Part shown: positions 33,452-43,434 of the stretch, in pieces
Layout of the letters: each line of letters starts with the position of its first letter
Position numbering within the stretch: position 1 is the first letter of the stretch
Source: Bin87 sp034423115
Lineage (GTDB): Bacteria; Chloroflexota; Dehalococcoidia; Lucifugimonadales; UBA3495
DNA length: 64,000 nt
Direction of reading: 5' to 3'
Assembly: GCA_034423115.1 (NCBI GenBank)
Contig: DAOUJD010000043.1
Span: 1 to 64,000 of the forward strand
The notes under the pieces: generated by a model
Told to the model about the DNA's origin: nothing
Database searches by the model: none
The model's input: the letters and a program-made list of their open reading frames with translations, nothing else
Translations under genes and position numbers: made by a program

Positions 33452-34327
33452 ATGCAAAAGATGCGCGGCATACTGCTGACCACGCTGGTCACCGGAATGG
33501 TGGCCATTCTTTTGGCGTGTGGATCAGAATCTCCTCGGCCACCGGCTCCGCCCGCGGCACCAGCGCAACCTGCCGCCGCGGCTGCGACTGAGGCACCCAC
33601 GTCCGAGGGTTCCAACGCAATGCAGATCACAGCACAGGTTGTCCCGGCTACGGAGGCTCCTGCGGCCGCTACGCAAGCGCCAGAGCCACCCACCGCGACA
33701 ACCTCGGCGGCCGCGACAAGCGCTCCCGGAGCGCCGCCACCTACGCCTGCGGTTGCTGCGAAATCCGCTCCGGCCGCTACCTCGGCGCCCACCCCGAACG
33801 CGGAGACTCCGGCTTCCGTGAACCCGCCGCCGCTACCCGTGTCCGCGACCGAAGCGCCCGCTGCGCCGGCGACTGAGGCGCCGATGGCCCCGGCCGCGCC
33901 GGAGGGGATTGAGGTTGGGCAGATTCCGCCGGCATTCACGATGGAACGGACGGACGGAACCCCTGTGGCGTTGGCGGACCTTACGGCGGCGGGCAGACCG
34001 GCGTTCATGATGTATTTCGCGACCTGGTGACCAACCTGCCGCGCCGAGTTACGGACGCTGGCCCCGGTCGTTACCGAGAACGCAGGACAAGTGGACTTCT
34101 ACCTAGTGTCGTTCAGCGAGAGCGCGAGCCGGCTGGACGGCTACATAGAGGAGAATGGATATTCGGACATGATCGCCACGCAGCCGGTGGGGTCGATGCT
34201 GGCAGATCTGAGGATCACCAGCCAATCGTCAATGATCGCACTGGACGCACAGGGCGTAATCACGTTCCGCAAAGGATACGGCGGCGGCGGGGATTACGTT
34301 GGAGCGTTGCGGGATCTGGCGCAGTAG
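33452..34327 (+). CDS. Predicted selenocysteine-containing TlpA-like thioredoxin lipoprotein, copy B
   Basis: The frame runs from ATG 33452 to TAG 34327, interrupted only by TGA at 34028-34030. Read through, the 291-residue product has a lipoprotein signal (GMVAILLAC, lipid on Cys23), a long Pro/Ala/Thr-rich spacer (about residues 28-150), then a redoxin domain: EVGQIPPAFTME ... YFATW-[TGA]-PTCRAEL. Position 193 is thus a predicted selenocysteine paired with Cys196. It is a paralogue of copy A (shared VDFYxVS, YIEExGY, PVGxMLADL). The spacer would hold the redox domain away from the membrane. It starts 43 bases after copy A. Confidence 0.85.
34031..34061 (+). promoter_or_regulatory. Candidate bacterial SECIS hairpin, copy B
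   Basis: CCAACCTG-CCG pairs imperfectly with CGG-ACGCTGG around the same CGCCGAGTTA loop. Eighteen bases (TGCCGCGCCGAGTTACGG) are identical to copy A, although flanking bases differ; some lower-stem changes swap paired positions rather than simply losing pairs. Confidence 0.5.
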
Positions 34328-34330
34328 CGA

Positions 34331-34744
34331 CTACCCATCCTCGTCCAAGCGGAAACGTAGCCGCCCACGGCGGGGCGCGTACTCCATCTCCAACTCGTTG
34401 AGTACATCCCGGCCAAACAGCGAATCCAGGCCTTGGGTGATGGGATGGGGCTTGCCGATGTGGATGTTGGTGCGAAAGTCGTGCCGAGTTTCACCGTCGT
34501 AAAACGAGACTACGGCCGGCTCGGCGTAGTAGGTGTGCTGTCCGCCGGCGCTGGTGGCGACCACCGGGTTGGACAACTCGTTAAAAGGGCAGTGCAAGTT
34601 TCCGGCGTCGAAAGGATGCACAATGGTGGCGTCGGTGCCTGTATCAACCAGGAAATTCACGTTGCCGACCACTCCAATCCGCGGCAGGTTCACGCGAGCG
34701 TTGACGTAAGGGCTACCGTCTCGAGCGAATTCGCCGGCAATCAT
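34331..34744 (-). CDS. Retropepsin-like aspartic protease domain protein
   Basis: A 137-residue protein with the single-domain retropepsin-like layout: the catalytic FLVDTGTDATIV (Asp34-Thr-Gly), a middle flap region with GGQHTYYAEP, and the C-terminal SLFGRDVLNEL that matches the conserved hydrophobic-hydrophobic-G-R/D element. Enzymes of this fold act as dimers. It lacks a signal peptide. Its start overlaps the stop of the upstream 100-residue gene by four bases (ATGA), so the two are translationally coupled. It converges on the selenoprotein operon with only three bases between stops. Confidence 0.75.
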   Translation of the reverse strand: MIAGEFARDGSPYVNARVNLPRIGVVGNVNFLVDTGTDATIVHPFDAGNLHCPFNELSNPVVATSAGGQHTYYAEPAVVSFYDGETRHDFRTNIHIGKPHPITQGLDSLFGRDVLNELEMEYAPRRGRLRFRLDEDG

Positions 34745-35043
34745 AACGTCATGAGAAGGCGAGGCTTGGTGTTCAGGAACTCACGCGCTGAAAAACCGGG
34801 CCGTGCGCCGAGTTCTTCGGTTTTCTTTACGAGTTCCTTCACAGAGTCTGAGACTAGGAAATCCCCGGTCTCAGTGATTGCAACCCACTTATCTGGGTAC
34901 TTCTGAATCAACTCGGGGCGCATCGCACGCAGCCGTGCCCAGCGTTCTTCTGATGCGCGCCACTCGGCGAGCTCTTCAGGAGTAGCCTTATGGCTCGTAA
35001 CCGTTACTTTGGGCCGCTGGCCGTCGGTTCTGAATATAGCCAT
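34741..35043 (-). CDS. DUF5678-like small protein
   Basis: A 100-residue hypothetical protein. Its middle, MRPELIQKYPDKWVAITETGDFLVSD followed by a helix and PGFSAREFL, resembles DUF5678-type proteins (a 'YPGKWVAI' segment), which often sit next to small retropepsin-like genes. No enzyme motif is seen. The coupled order (this gene, then the protease) suggests a functional pair, possibly a toxin-antitoxin-like or processing module, but that is conjecture. AGAGGT precedes the ATG. Confidence 0.6.
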   Translation of the reverse strand: MAIFRTDGQRPKVTVTSHKATPEELAEWRASEERWARLRAMRPELIQKYPDKWVAITETGDFLVSDSVKELVKKTEELGARPGFSAREFLNTKPRLLMTL

Positions 35044-35136
35044 GGCTGACCTCTATGTGGTCGACGTGCAATGACGTCATGTTGGTAGTTCGCCGTTAGC
35101 GAATCAGGAAGGCGACGGCGTTCAGCCGGGGACAGT

Positions 35137-36903
<1,767 letters not shown>

Positions 36904-36955
36904 TGGGATCTACCTGCCTGCTGAGTGGTAAAAATGCAAGAATACTCACCAAATC

Positions 36956-36961
36956 ATTATA
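36956..36961 (-). promoter_or_regulatory. -10 element (TATAAT) of thrS
   Basis: Perfect TATAAT on the minus strand, about 53 bases before the thrS ATG. The -35 is not clear. The short leader leaves no room for a T-box. Confidence 0.4.
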
Positions 36962-37027
36962 GCCGATGATGTTGGATCGAACGGTTCGGGCACATCGCGG
37001 CGGGGATTCGCGAGATTGGGTCGGTTG

Positions 37028-37033
37028 TATAAT
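37028..37033 (+). promoter_or_regulatory. -10 element (TATAAT) of prfB
   Basis: Perfect TATAAT 54 bases before the prfB ATG at 37087; the -35 is weak. Confidence 0.4.
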
Positions 37034-37086
37034 TGATGCTAAAAAGGGCGATGGGAAAGTCATCGCGACATAGGGGGCAACAGGAA

Positions 37087-38191
37087 ATGGATGAACTTCA
37101 CCAGCGACTTGCCGAAATGGCCGTCAAATTGGAGGCGGTCGTGGAGCGGCTTTGACCTTGCCGGCAGGGAAAAATCCATTTCCGAATTGGAACAGGAGGC
37201 GTCGGCCGCCGGTTTCTGGGACGACCCTGCGTCCGCGCAGCGCAAGATGCAGGAACTGGGCAAGTTGCAGCAGTCCGTAGGGTTGTGGCGTGGTTTGCAA
37301 TCCCAAGTTGGGGACCTGGTGGAACTTACCGAGCTGGCGATAGAAAATGACGACGAGAGCCTGGAAGGTGAACTGACGGCGGAGACTGACGACGTTGAGA
37401 GCCGACTGGCGAGGGCGGAAATGCAGCTGACCCTGTCAGGGCCGTACGATGACCGGCCGGCGATCCTGACGATTCATTCGGGGGCCGGCGGCACGGACTC
37501 GCACGACTGGGTGGAGATGCTGACCGGGATGTACGCCGGATGGGCGGCATCCGACGGGCGTCCAGTCCAAGTGCTGGACACGGCATACGGCGACGAGGCC
37601 GGATTGCGTACCAGCACGATGGAAATAGGCGGTCAGCACGCGTTCGGGTACCTGAACGCCGAGGTTGGGGTGCACCGGCTGGTCCGGATGTCGCCATTCG
37701 ACCCGGCGAGGCGGCGGCAAACGTCCTTCGCCCGGGTAGAGGTGCTGCCGACGGTGGTGGATGATGACACAGAGGTGGAAGTGCGGCCGGAGGACATCAA
37801 GATGGACTTTTTCCGGTCCAGCGGGCCGGGCGGTCAGAACGTGCAGAAGGTTGCCTCGGCGGTACGGTTGACGCACGTGCCGTCCGGGATTGTGGTGTCG
37901 TGCCAAACCGAGCGGTCGCAGCACCAGAATCGGGACTACGCTATGCGGATCCTGCGCGCGAAGTTGCTGGCGCTCAGGGAAGAGGAGAGGGAGCAGGAAC
38001 TTTCGAGCCTGCGGGGCGAGCGGGTTTCGGCAGAGTGGGGGAACCAGATACGAAGCTACGTGCTGCACCCGTACAAGTCGGTTAAGGACCACAGGACGGA
38101 TTACCAGTCGGGTAATACGGACGCGGTGCTGGCCGGCGGGATCGACGGTTTCATAGAGGCATACCTGGTGAGCAAGCTGGGCGACGAGTAA
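37087..38191 (+). CDS. prfB: Peptide chain release factor 2, with programmed +1 frameshift
   Basis: RF2 ends translation at UGA and UAA. The coding sequence is split: 37087-37152 (22 codons, ATG, starting MDELHQRLAEMAVKLEAVVE) runs into CTT-TGA at 37150-37155, and translation continues in the +1 frame from GAC at 37154. The slippery CTTTGAC and a Shine-Dalgarno-like GGAG three bases before it (37143-37146) are the classical autoregulatory site. Joined, the product is 367 residues, with the catalytic SSGPGGQNVQKV (GGQ) loop. Low RF2 lets the ribosome stall at UGA and shift. It is the same codon proposed to be read as selenocysteine 4 kb upstream. Confidence 0.96.
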
Positions 38192-38220
38192 TCGATCAGT
38201 CGGTCAGCCAAAATAAGAGA

Positions 38221-38246
38221 GGCGGGTTATGAGCCCGCCCCTACGC
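38221..38246. repeat. Palindromic GGCGGGTT...CCCGCCCCTAC element
   Basis: GGCGGG (38221-38226) pairs with CCCGCC (38234-38239), followed by CCTACGCG. It matches the element at 22584-22612. It lies between convergent prfB and ribBA and may end both transcripts. Confidence 0.5.
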
Positions 38247-38274
38247 GTTTGCGCGATTGCCAGCCGAATTAGGT

Positions 38275-39507
38275 TCACCGGGCGGCGTCGGGAGGACTGG
38301 AGCGGAACGGCGTGATCAGGTGGCCCATGTGCTCGCGCTTGGTGCGCATGTAGCCCTCGTTCAACTCGTTGGGGGCGACGGTGATGCTGACGCGGTCGGT
38401 GATTTCGACGCCCAATCCACTGATGCCGGCCATTTTGTGGGGATTGTTGGTCACCAGACGGGCGCGGGTGATGCCCAAGTCGCGCATGATCTGCACGGCG
38501 AGGTCGTATTTGCGCTCGTCGGGCTGGAACCCCAGGGCGACGTTGGCCTCGATGGTGTCCATGCCGACATCTTGCAACGCGTATGCCCGAATCTTGTTGT
38601 GCAGGCCGATGCCCCGGCCCTCCTGGCGGAGGTAGATCAGGGCTCCGGAGCCGTTCTCGAACATCATACGGATTGCCATGTCGAGCTGTTCACCGCAATC
38701 GCACTTCAAACTGCCGAAAGCGTCTCCGGTGAGACATTCGCTGTGGACCCTAACCAGGACGTCATCGCCGGGCTGCCAGTTGCCAACGACCAAGGCGGCG
38801 TGTTCGCCGCTGTCGATGGTGCTGTTATAGCCAATGATGCGGGCCACGCCGTGCCGGGTGGGCAGGTTGGCCTCGGCCACGCGGAAGACAAGGGTTTCGT
38901 TCATCCGGCGGTGGGCGATGAGCTGGGCGATGCTAAAGATCTTGAGGTCGTGCTTGTGGGCGAACTTTTCGAGTTCTGGCATGCGCGCCATGGTGCCGTC
39001 GGGGTTCATGATCTCGCAAATCACGCCGGCCGGGTAGGCTCCAGCGTACTGGCTCAAATCAACGATGGCCTCGGTATGGCCGGGGCGCCGGAGGACGCCG
39101 CCGGCGTTAGCCCGCAGGGGGAACAGGTGCCCCGGGTGTATGAGATCCTCGGGACGAGTTTCGGGATCGATCAGGGCCTGGATGGTCGCGCTGCGATCAT
39201 GGGCGGAGATCCCTGTGGACGTGCCAACCTTGTAATCCACGGAAGTGGTGAAAGCCGTGGGTTGGGAGGACGGTGAGTTGCGGCTGCGGAGCAGGGGGAT
39301 GCGAAGCTCCTCCAGACGCTCCTCCAACATGGGGACGCAGACCAAGCCGCGGGCGTGGGTGACCATGAAGTTGATTGAGTCGGGCGTAGCGTGCTCGGCA
39401 AAGAGGAACAGATCGCCTTCGTTTTCCCGGCTCTCGTCATCGACGACGATGACAAACTTTCCTGAGGAAAGGTCTTCCAGAGCCTCCTCGAGGCTACACA
39501 GGGGCAT
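38275..39507 (-). CDS. ribBA: Bifunctional DHBP synthase / GTP cyclohydrolase II
   Basis: A 410-residue fusion that makes both precursors of the riboflavin ring. Residues 1-205 form the DHBP synthase domain (VVDDESRENEGDLF, FMVTHARGLVCVPM, PGHTEAIVDLS). Residues 210-410 form GTP cyclohydrolase II with the zinc cysteines in CLTGDAFGSLKCDCGEQL and the catalytic RQEGRGIGLHNKI. The ATG at 39507 has GGAGG five bases upstream. It is the last gene of the rib run and follows a separate ribB, so the DHBP step is encoded twice. Confidence 0.94.
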   Translation of the reverse strand: MPLCSLEEALEDLSSGKFVIVVDDESRENEGDLFLFAEHATPDSINFMVTHARGLVCVPMLEERLEELRIPLLRSRNSPSSQPTAFTTSVDYKVGTSTGISAHDRSATIQALIDPETRPEDLIHPGHLFPLRANAGGVLRRPGHTEAIVDLSQYAGAYPAGVICEIMNPDGTMARMPELEKFAHKHDLKIFSIAQLIAHRRMNETLVFRVAEANLPTRHGVARIIGYNSTIDSGEHAALVVGNWQPGDDVLVRVHSECLTGDAFGSLKCDCGEQLDMAIRMMFENGSGALIYLRQEGRGIGLHNKIRAYALQDVGMDTIEANVALGFQPDERKYDLAVQIMRDLGITRARLVTNNPHKMAGISGLGVEITDRVSITVAPNELNEGYMRTKREHMGHLITPFRSSPPDAAR

Positions 39508-39603
39508 GGTACCTCCGGAAAGTACGATTGGATTGCTTCGTAGCACGAGAGTCTAGCACGGATACTCCCGAATCGCGACCAAGGGGTCGGCCGGAGGGTT
39601 CGG

Positions 39604-40239
39604 TCAGTTGACCGGCGGGTCAACCGGATCGTGCTTGCGACGATAAGCGATGAGGTCCGCAATGGAAAGGATGTTGAGGGAGAAATCCCGGGCCATGGGG
39701 ACCAGATCGGGGAAACGCGCCATGGTGCCGTCGTTTTTCATGATCTCGCAGACGACGCCGGCGGGATAGAGACCAGCGAGGCGGCACAGATCGACAATCG
39801 CCTCGGTGTGGCCGGGTCGCACCAGAACGCCGCCTTCATGGTAGCGGAGCGGGAACAAGTGCCCGGGCTGGATGAAATCCTGGGGGCGGGCGTCGGGGTC
39901 TATGAGAGCGCGGATAGTAGCGGCGCGGTCTTCGGCGGAAATGCCGGTGGAGGTGCCGATAGCATAATCCACGGGCATGGTAAACGCTGTTGGCATCGCG
40001 GAATCTGAATTGCGACTAGGCAACAGTGGGATGTCCAACTCCTGCAACCGGTCCGCCGTCATAGGCATGCAGAGCTGGCCGCGGGCGTGGGTGACCATGA
40101 AGTTGACTGCGTCGGCGGTGACGTGTTCCGCCGGCATAACGAGGTCGCCCTCATTCTCGCGGTCTTCGTCATCGACCACAATGAGGAACTTGCCGGCTCT
40201 GAGGTCCGACAGACCCTGTTCGATGCTGACCAAGGGCAT
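39604..40239 (-). CDS. ribB: 3,4-dihydroxy-2-butanone-4-phosphate synthase (stand-alone)
   Basis: A 211-residue single-domain RibB that turns ribulose-5-phosphate into DHBP. It has the acidic loop VVDDEDRENEGDLVMPAEH, VTHARGQLCMP and RPGHTEAIVDLC, all intact. It looks like a duplicate of the first half of the neighbouring RibBA, but has diverged through its length. It lies between ribE and ribBA in the same direction. Confidence 0.92.
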   Translation of the reverse strand: MPLVSIEQGLSDLRAGKFLIVVDDEDRENEGDLVMPAEHVTADAVNFMVTHARGQLCMPMTADRLQELDIPLLPSRNSDSAMPTAFTMPVDYAIGTSTGISAEDRAATIRALIDPDARPQDFIQPGHLFPLRYHEGGVLVRPGHTEAIVDLCRLAGLYPAGVVCEIMKNDGTMARFPDLVPMARDFSLNILSIADLIAYRRKHDPVDPPVN

Positions 40240-40271
40240 CAGTTAGCAATTTCCAGTAACGGCCCGGAAAG

Positions 40272-40856
40272 TCACTGCAACCTCGATTCGAGGAGGCTTT
40301 CCACGTACTTAGCCAGAATATCCGCTTCAAGGTTGACCCGGTCCCCGACCGTCCTTTCGTGCAAGTTTGTGTTCTGCATGGTGAACGGAATGACCGAAAT
40401 CGTGAAACGGGAGTCGGTCCTTTGTACCACCGTGAGACTGATTCCGTCAACCGCGATGAACCCCTTCTCGACGATGTAGGGGACCAAAGACTCCGGCGCG
40501 TCGATTTCCATAATGTAGCAATCGGCCTCGGGGGTTAGGCCCGTGATAGCGCCGGTGCCATCGACGTGGCCCTGCACGATGTGACCACCCATGCGGTCGC
40601 TGGCGGACAGGGCGCGCTCCAGGTTGACCGCGGAGCCCGTGCCGGCCTGGCCCAGCGAGGTGCGACGGAGGGTTTCGGGCGCGAGGTCGACGGCGAAGCT
40701 GGAGGCGTCGAAGTCCACGACGGTGAGGCAGGCCCCATTGACGGAAATGCTGTCGCCGATCTTCGCGTCAGACACGACTTTCTCGGCGTTCAAGACGAGG
40801 CGGTAATCGCTCAGGCTGGAAACCCGGCCGACCTCCTCAACGATTCCGGTAAACAT
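40272..40856 (-). CDS. ribE: Riboflavin synthase, alpha chain
   Basis: The enzyme converts two molecules of lumazine into riboflavin and its precursor. The 194-residue protein begins MFTGIVEEVGRV and has two lumazine-binding repeats: SISVNGACLTVVDFD with ETLRRT, and FIAVDGISLTVVQR with HTN-type residues TNLHERTVGDRVNLE. The ATG directly abuts the ribD stop (TGAATG), so translation is coupled. Lumazine synthase (ribH) is not in this run. Confidence 0.94.
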   Translation of the reverse strand: MFTGIVEEVGRVSSLSDYRLVLNAEKVVSDAKIGDSISVNGACLTVVDFDASSFAVDLAPETLRRTSLGQAGTGSAVNLERALSASDRMGGHIVQGHVDGTGAITGLTPEADCYIMEIDAPESLVPYIVEKGFIAVDGISLTVVQRTDSRFTISVIPFTMQNTNLHERTVGDRVNLEADILAKYVESLLESRLQ

Positions 40857-41969
40857 TCAGACGCCTCCGTGGGTGGGATAACCGGTGATCAACCAGTCGG
40901 GGCCGATTTGTTCGGATCGGGCGCGCTCGAGATGCCAGACGTCGGCCATAACGGTTGCGCCATTGCCACCGATGGGCGAACTGGCGCCGGCTCCGCCGAT
41001 GAGCATGGGCGCGACGAACGCGTTGACCTTGTCGATCAAACCGGCGTCCAGCATGGCCCCCGTGACCTCGCCGCCGCCTTCGACGAGGACGCTGACGATC
41101 CCCTCGCCTCCGAGGAACTGGAGCAGGGCGGACAGATTGACGCGGCCGTCGGGGCCGGGAAATTCGCACACCTGGGCGCCGGCTTCTTCGAGGGGTGACG
41201 TACGCGAAGGATCGAGTCCCGTTCCGGTGGCGATGATGGTGCGGCCGGGTTGGCGAAGCATGCGAGCATAGGGCGGAGTGCGTCCGTGGCTGTCAACGAC
41301 GATTCGCACCGGCTGCAGGTCGGAGGACAAAGGATTGCCGTCCGGGTCGCGCGCGGTCAACTGAGGATCGTCGGTGAGGGTGGTGCCGATACCGACCATG
41401 ATGCCGTCCAACTCTTTTCGCATCTGCTGGACGCGGGCGCGGGCCTCGGGGCCGGTGATCCACTGGGACGCACCGGTGCGGGTGGCGATTTTGCCGTCGA
41501 GGCTCATGGCGAACTTGGCGACTACGAAGGGCAGGCCCGTGGTGATGTGCTTCGCGAATGCTTCGTAGAGTTCGTCCGCGTCCGGGTTGGGTTGATGTTC
41601 AATGGCGATTCCAGCAGAACGCAGGGCAGATGCACCACCGCCGGCGACATGCGGGTTAGGATCGCGGACGGCATAAACCACATGGGAGATGCCGGCGGAG
41701 ATGATGGCGTCGGTGCAGGGCGGCGTGCGTCCGTAGTGGCAGCAAGGCTCGAGGGTGCAGAAGAGTGTTGCGCCGCGGGCTGCCGATCCGGCCTGGAGCA
41801 GTGCGCCGATTTCGGCGTGATGTTGGCCGGCGGGCAACGTGTGGCCTTCGCCGACGACTATGGAGTCGCGGACGATCACAGCGCCCACTGCGGGGTTGGG
41901 GCTGGTAGTGCCCAAAGCGGAACGGGCCAATTCGAGCGCCCGGGACATGGGGTCGGTGGACGTGGTCAT
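40857..41969 (-). CDS. ribD: Riboflavin biosynthesis deaminase/reductase
   Basis: RibD deaminates and then reduces the pyrimidine intermediate. The 370-residue protein has an N-terminal cytidine-deaminase-like domain with the zinc site HAEIGAL ... TLEPCCHYGRTPPC, and a C-terminal reductase domain (about residues 150-365) with VAKFAMSLDGKIATRTGAS and VLVEGGGEVTGAML. Both domains appear complete. It is 22 bases after dcd and abuts ribE. Confidence 0.94.
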   Translation of the reverse strand: MTTSTDPMSRALELARSALGTTSPNPAVGAVIVRDSIVVGEGHTLPAGQHHAEIGALLQAGSAARGATLFCTLEPCCHYGRTPPCTDAIISAGISHVVYAVRDPNPHVAGGGASALRSAGIAIEHQPNPDADELYEAFAKHITTGLPFVVAKFAMSLDGKIATRTGASQWITGPEARARVQQMRKELDGIMVGIGTTLTDDPQLTARDPDGNPLSSDLQPVRIVVDSHGRTPPYARMLRQPGRTIIATGTGLDPSRTSPLEEAGAQVCEFPGPDGRVNLSALLQFLGGEGIVSVLVEGGGEVTGAMLDAGLIDKVNAFVAPMLIGGAGASSPIGGNGATVMADVWHLERARSEQIGPDWLITGYPTHGGV

Positions 41970-41991
41970 GCGCGCGGCCTGGCAAGAAGGA

Positions 41992-42558
41992 TCATGGGGC
42001 GAAATCCTGGTGGAACCGGCTGGCAGTGGGGCCGGACTGACCCTGATACTTGCTACCCAATTCCGGAGATCCGTAGAGACGTTCGGCGGGCTCGGTGAGG
42101 CGCAGGAACGAGATCTGGCCTATTTTCATGCCTTGGTAGAGAGCGATGGGCAGGCGTGCGACGTTGCTGAGTTCCAGGGTGAGGCGGCCACGCCAACCGG
42201 GGTCGACGAAGCCAGCGGTGCTGTGGATCAGCAGGCCGATGCGGCCGAGACTGCTCTTGCCCTCCAAGCGGGCCACGAGATCGTCGGGCAGCTCGATGTG
42301 CTCCAGGGTGCTGCCGAGGACGAACTCACCGGGGTGCAGGATGAACTGATCGTCGCCTTGGATTTTGACTTCTTCGGTGAGGTCGGCCTGGGACTCGCGG
42401 ACGTCGATGTAGGGACGGCGGGAGTTGGAGAAGACCAGGAAACGGTTGTCGAGATGCAGGTCGATGCTGGCCGGCTGGATGTCGTCGAAATTGATCGGCT
42501 TGACGACGATGCGGCCCTCGTCGAGTTCGCGGCGGATGGTGCGGTCGCTGAGAACCAT
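41992..42558 (-). CDS. dcd: dCTP deaminase
   Basis: Dcd makes dUTP from dCTP, the main bacterial route to dUMP and dTMP. The 188-residue trimeric enzyme shows IQPASIDLHLDNRF, the substrate loop GKSSLGRIGLLIHSTAGFVDPGWRGRLTLEL and the C-terminal KYQGQSGPTASR. The catalytic Glu is expected in RGRLTLEL. Whether it also splits dUTP (bifunctional type) is not clear. It starts the dcd-rib run, seven bases after the SIMPL gene. Confidence 0.93.
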   Translation of the reverse strand: MVLSDRTIRRELDEGRIVVKPINFDDIQPASIDLHLDNRFLVFSNSRRPYIDVRESQADLTEEVKIQGDDQFILHPGEFVLGSTLEHIELPDDLVARLEGKSSLGRIGLLIHSTAGFVDPGWRGRLTLELSNVARLPIALYQGMKIGQISFLRLTEPAERLYGSPELGSKYQGQSGPTASRFHQDFAP

Positions 42559-42564
42559 GTTGGG

Positions 42565-43365
42565 TCACTCGAGCAATTCGTAGACGCCATAGACGACGAC
42601 GGTTACGGCGCCTTCGCCGGCGGAAATTGGCGTGTCGAATGAGGCGGCGGCGCTCTGAGCGAATCCGCGTTCAAGTATGGGTCCGCCGCCGCCGATGGGG
42701 AACTCGCTGATTATCTTCAAGTCGCCGAGTTCGCGCTCGGAAAAGTCGGCCATCTGCTCGGCTTTTTCCTGCATGTTATCTGTGGCGGCTTCGCGGGCTT
42801 CCTTTTCCAGATCGCTGGTATCGGATATCACGAAGTTCAGGTTGTTGAAAACGAGGTGGTCGCCGCCGGCGGTGACGGCAGCGTCGATGACCGTGCCCAC
42901 CTCGTCGGTATCGCGGACGGTAACGTCCAGGCCGTTCTCGACGGTGTAGCCCTGCTGGTCCCGTCCGTCGGGGCCGTATTCATAATTGGGATGGATTCGG
43001 AAGTAGCTGGTGGCGATGTCGTCTGAATCGACGTAATTGTTGGTCAGTGCGGTGCGTACGGCGGTCATGGTAGTAGCAGCCGTATTGCGTGCCTCAACCA
43101 CAGTATCAGCAGTTACGGAGACAGCCAACGACAGTTCCGCCAGATCGGGCGACGCGGTGGCTGAGCCATGTCCCGAGACCTGGACTATGTCGATTTGATC
43201 GTCGGTCAACAGGCTCTGGCCCTCTCCTGTGGATACAGCGGGGCCGTCGTCGCGGTCCGTGATGGCGGACACGGGGGGCAGGTTGAAGGCCCATGCAGCA
43301 ATCAGCATCAGCAGGACGACGGCAATGGTGGGCAGGATGTATTTGGCGAGGTTTTGGTAGGGCAT
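42565..43365 (-). CDS. SIMPL (DUF541) domain protein, probably secreted
   Basis: A 266-residue protein with an N-terminal hydrophobic anchor (about residues 9-28, ILPTIAVVLLMLIAAWAF) followed by a SIMPL domain: VSGHGSATASPDLAELSLAVS, NYVDSDDIATSYFRIHPNYEY and YTVENGLDVTVRDTDEVG are typical. Members include periplasmic or outer-membrane proteins of unclear role (oxidative stress in E. coli YggE). It lies upstream of dcd with only six bases between. Confidence 0.85.
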   Translation of the reverse strand: MPYQNLAKYILPTIAVVLLMLIAAWAFNLPPVSAITDRDDGPAVSTGEGQSLLTDDQIDIVQVSGHGSATASPDLAELSLAVSVTADTVVEARNTAATTMTAVRTALTNNYVDSDDIATSYFRIHPNYEYGPDGRDQQGYTVENGLDVTVRDTDEVGTVIDAAVTAGGDHLVFNNLNFVISDTSDLEKEAREAATDNMQEKAEQMADFSERELGDLKIISEFPIGGGGPILERGFAQSAAASFDTPISAGEGAVTVVVYGVYELLE

Positions 43366-43434
43366 TGAATCCTCCGTTTTATGTTGGAGATGTTCGGTTA
43401 TTGGGTATTTGGTCCATAGGAGCGAAGTGAGCGG

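Noticed and set aside
32803..34327. Reading the two in-frame TGA codons as frameshift errors or pseudogene stops
   Set aside because: Both paralogues have TGA at the same catalytic position, both stay in the same frame after it, and the downstream halves are conserved between them. One error could happen; two identical ones at the active site are unlikely, and selA is present.
32803..34327. UGA read as tryptophan (alternative genetic code)
   Set aside because: TGA ends many normal genes here (for example at 6011-6013, 3868-3870 and 4271-4273), and prfB keeps its UGA frameshift site, so UGA is a stop in general.
36904..37086. T-box in front of thrS
   Set aside because: The -10 is only about 53 bases from the start codon, which is too short for a T-box leader, and no T-box sequence is seen.
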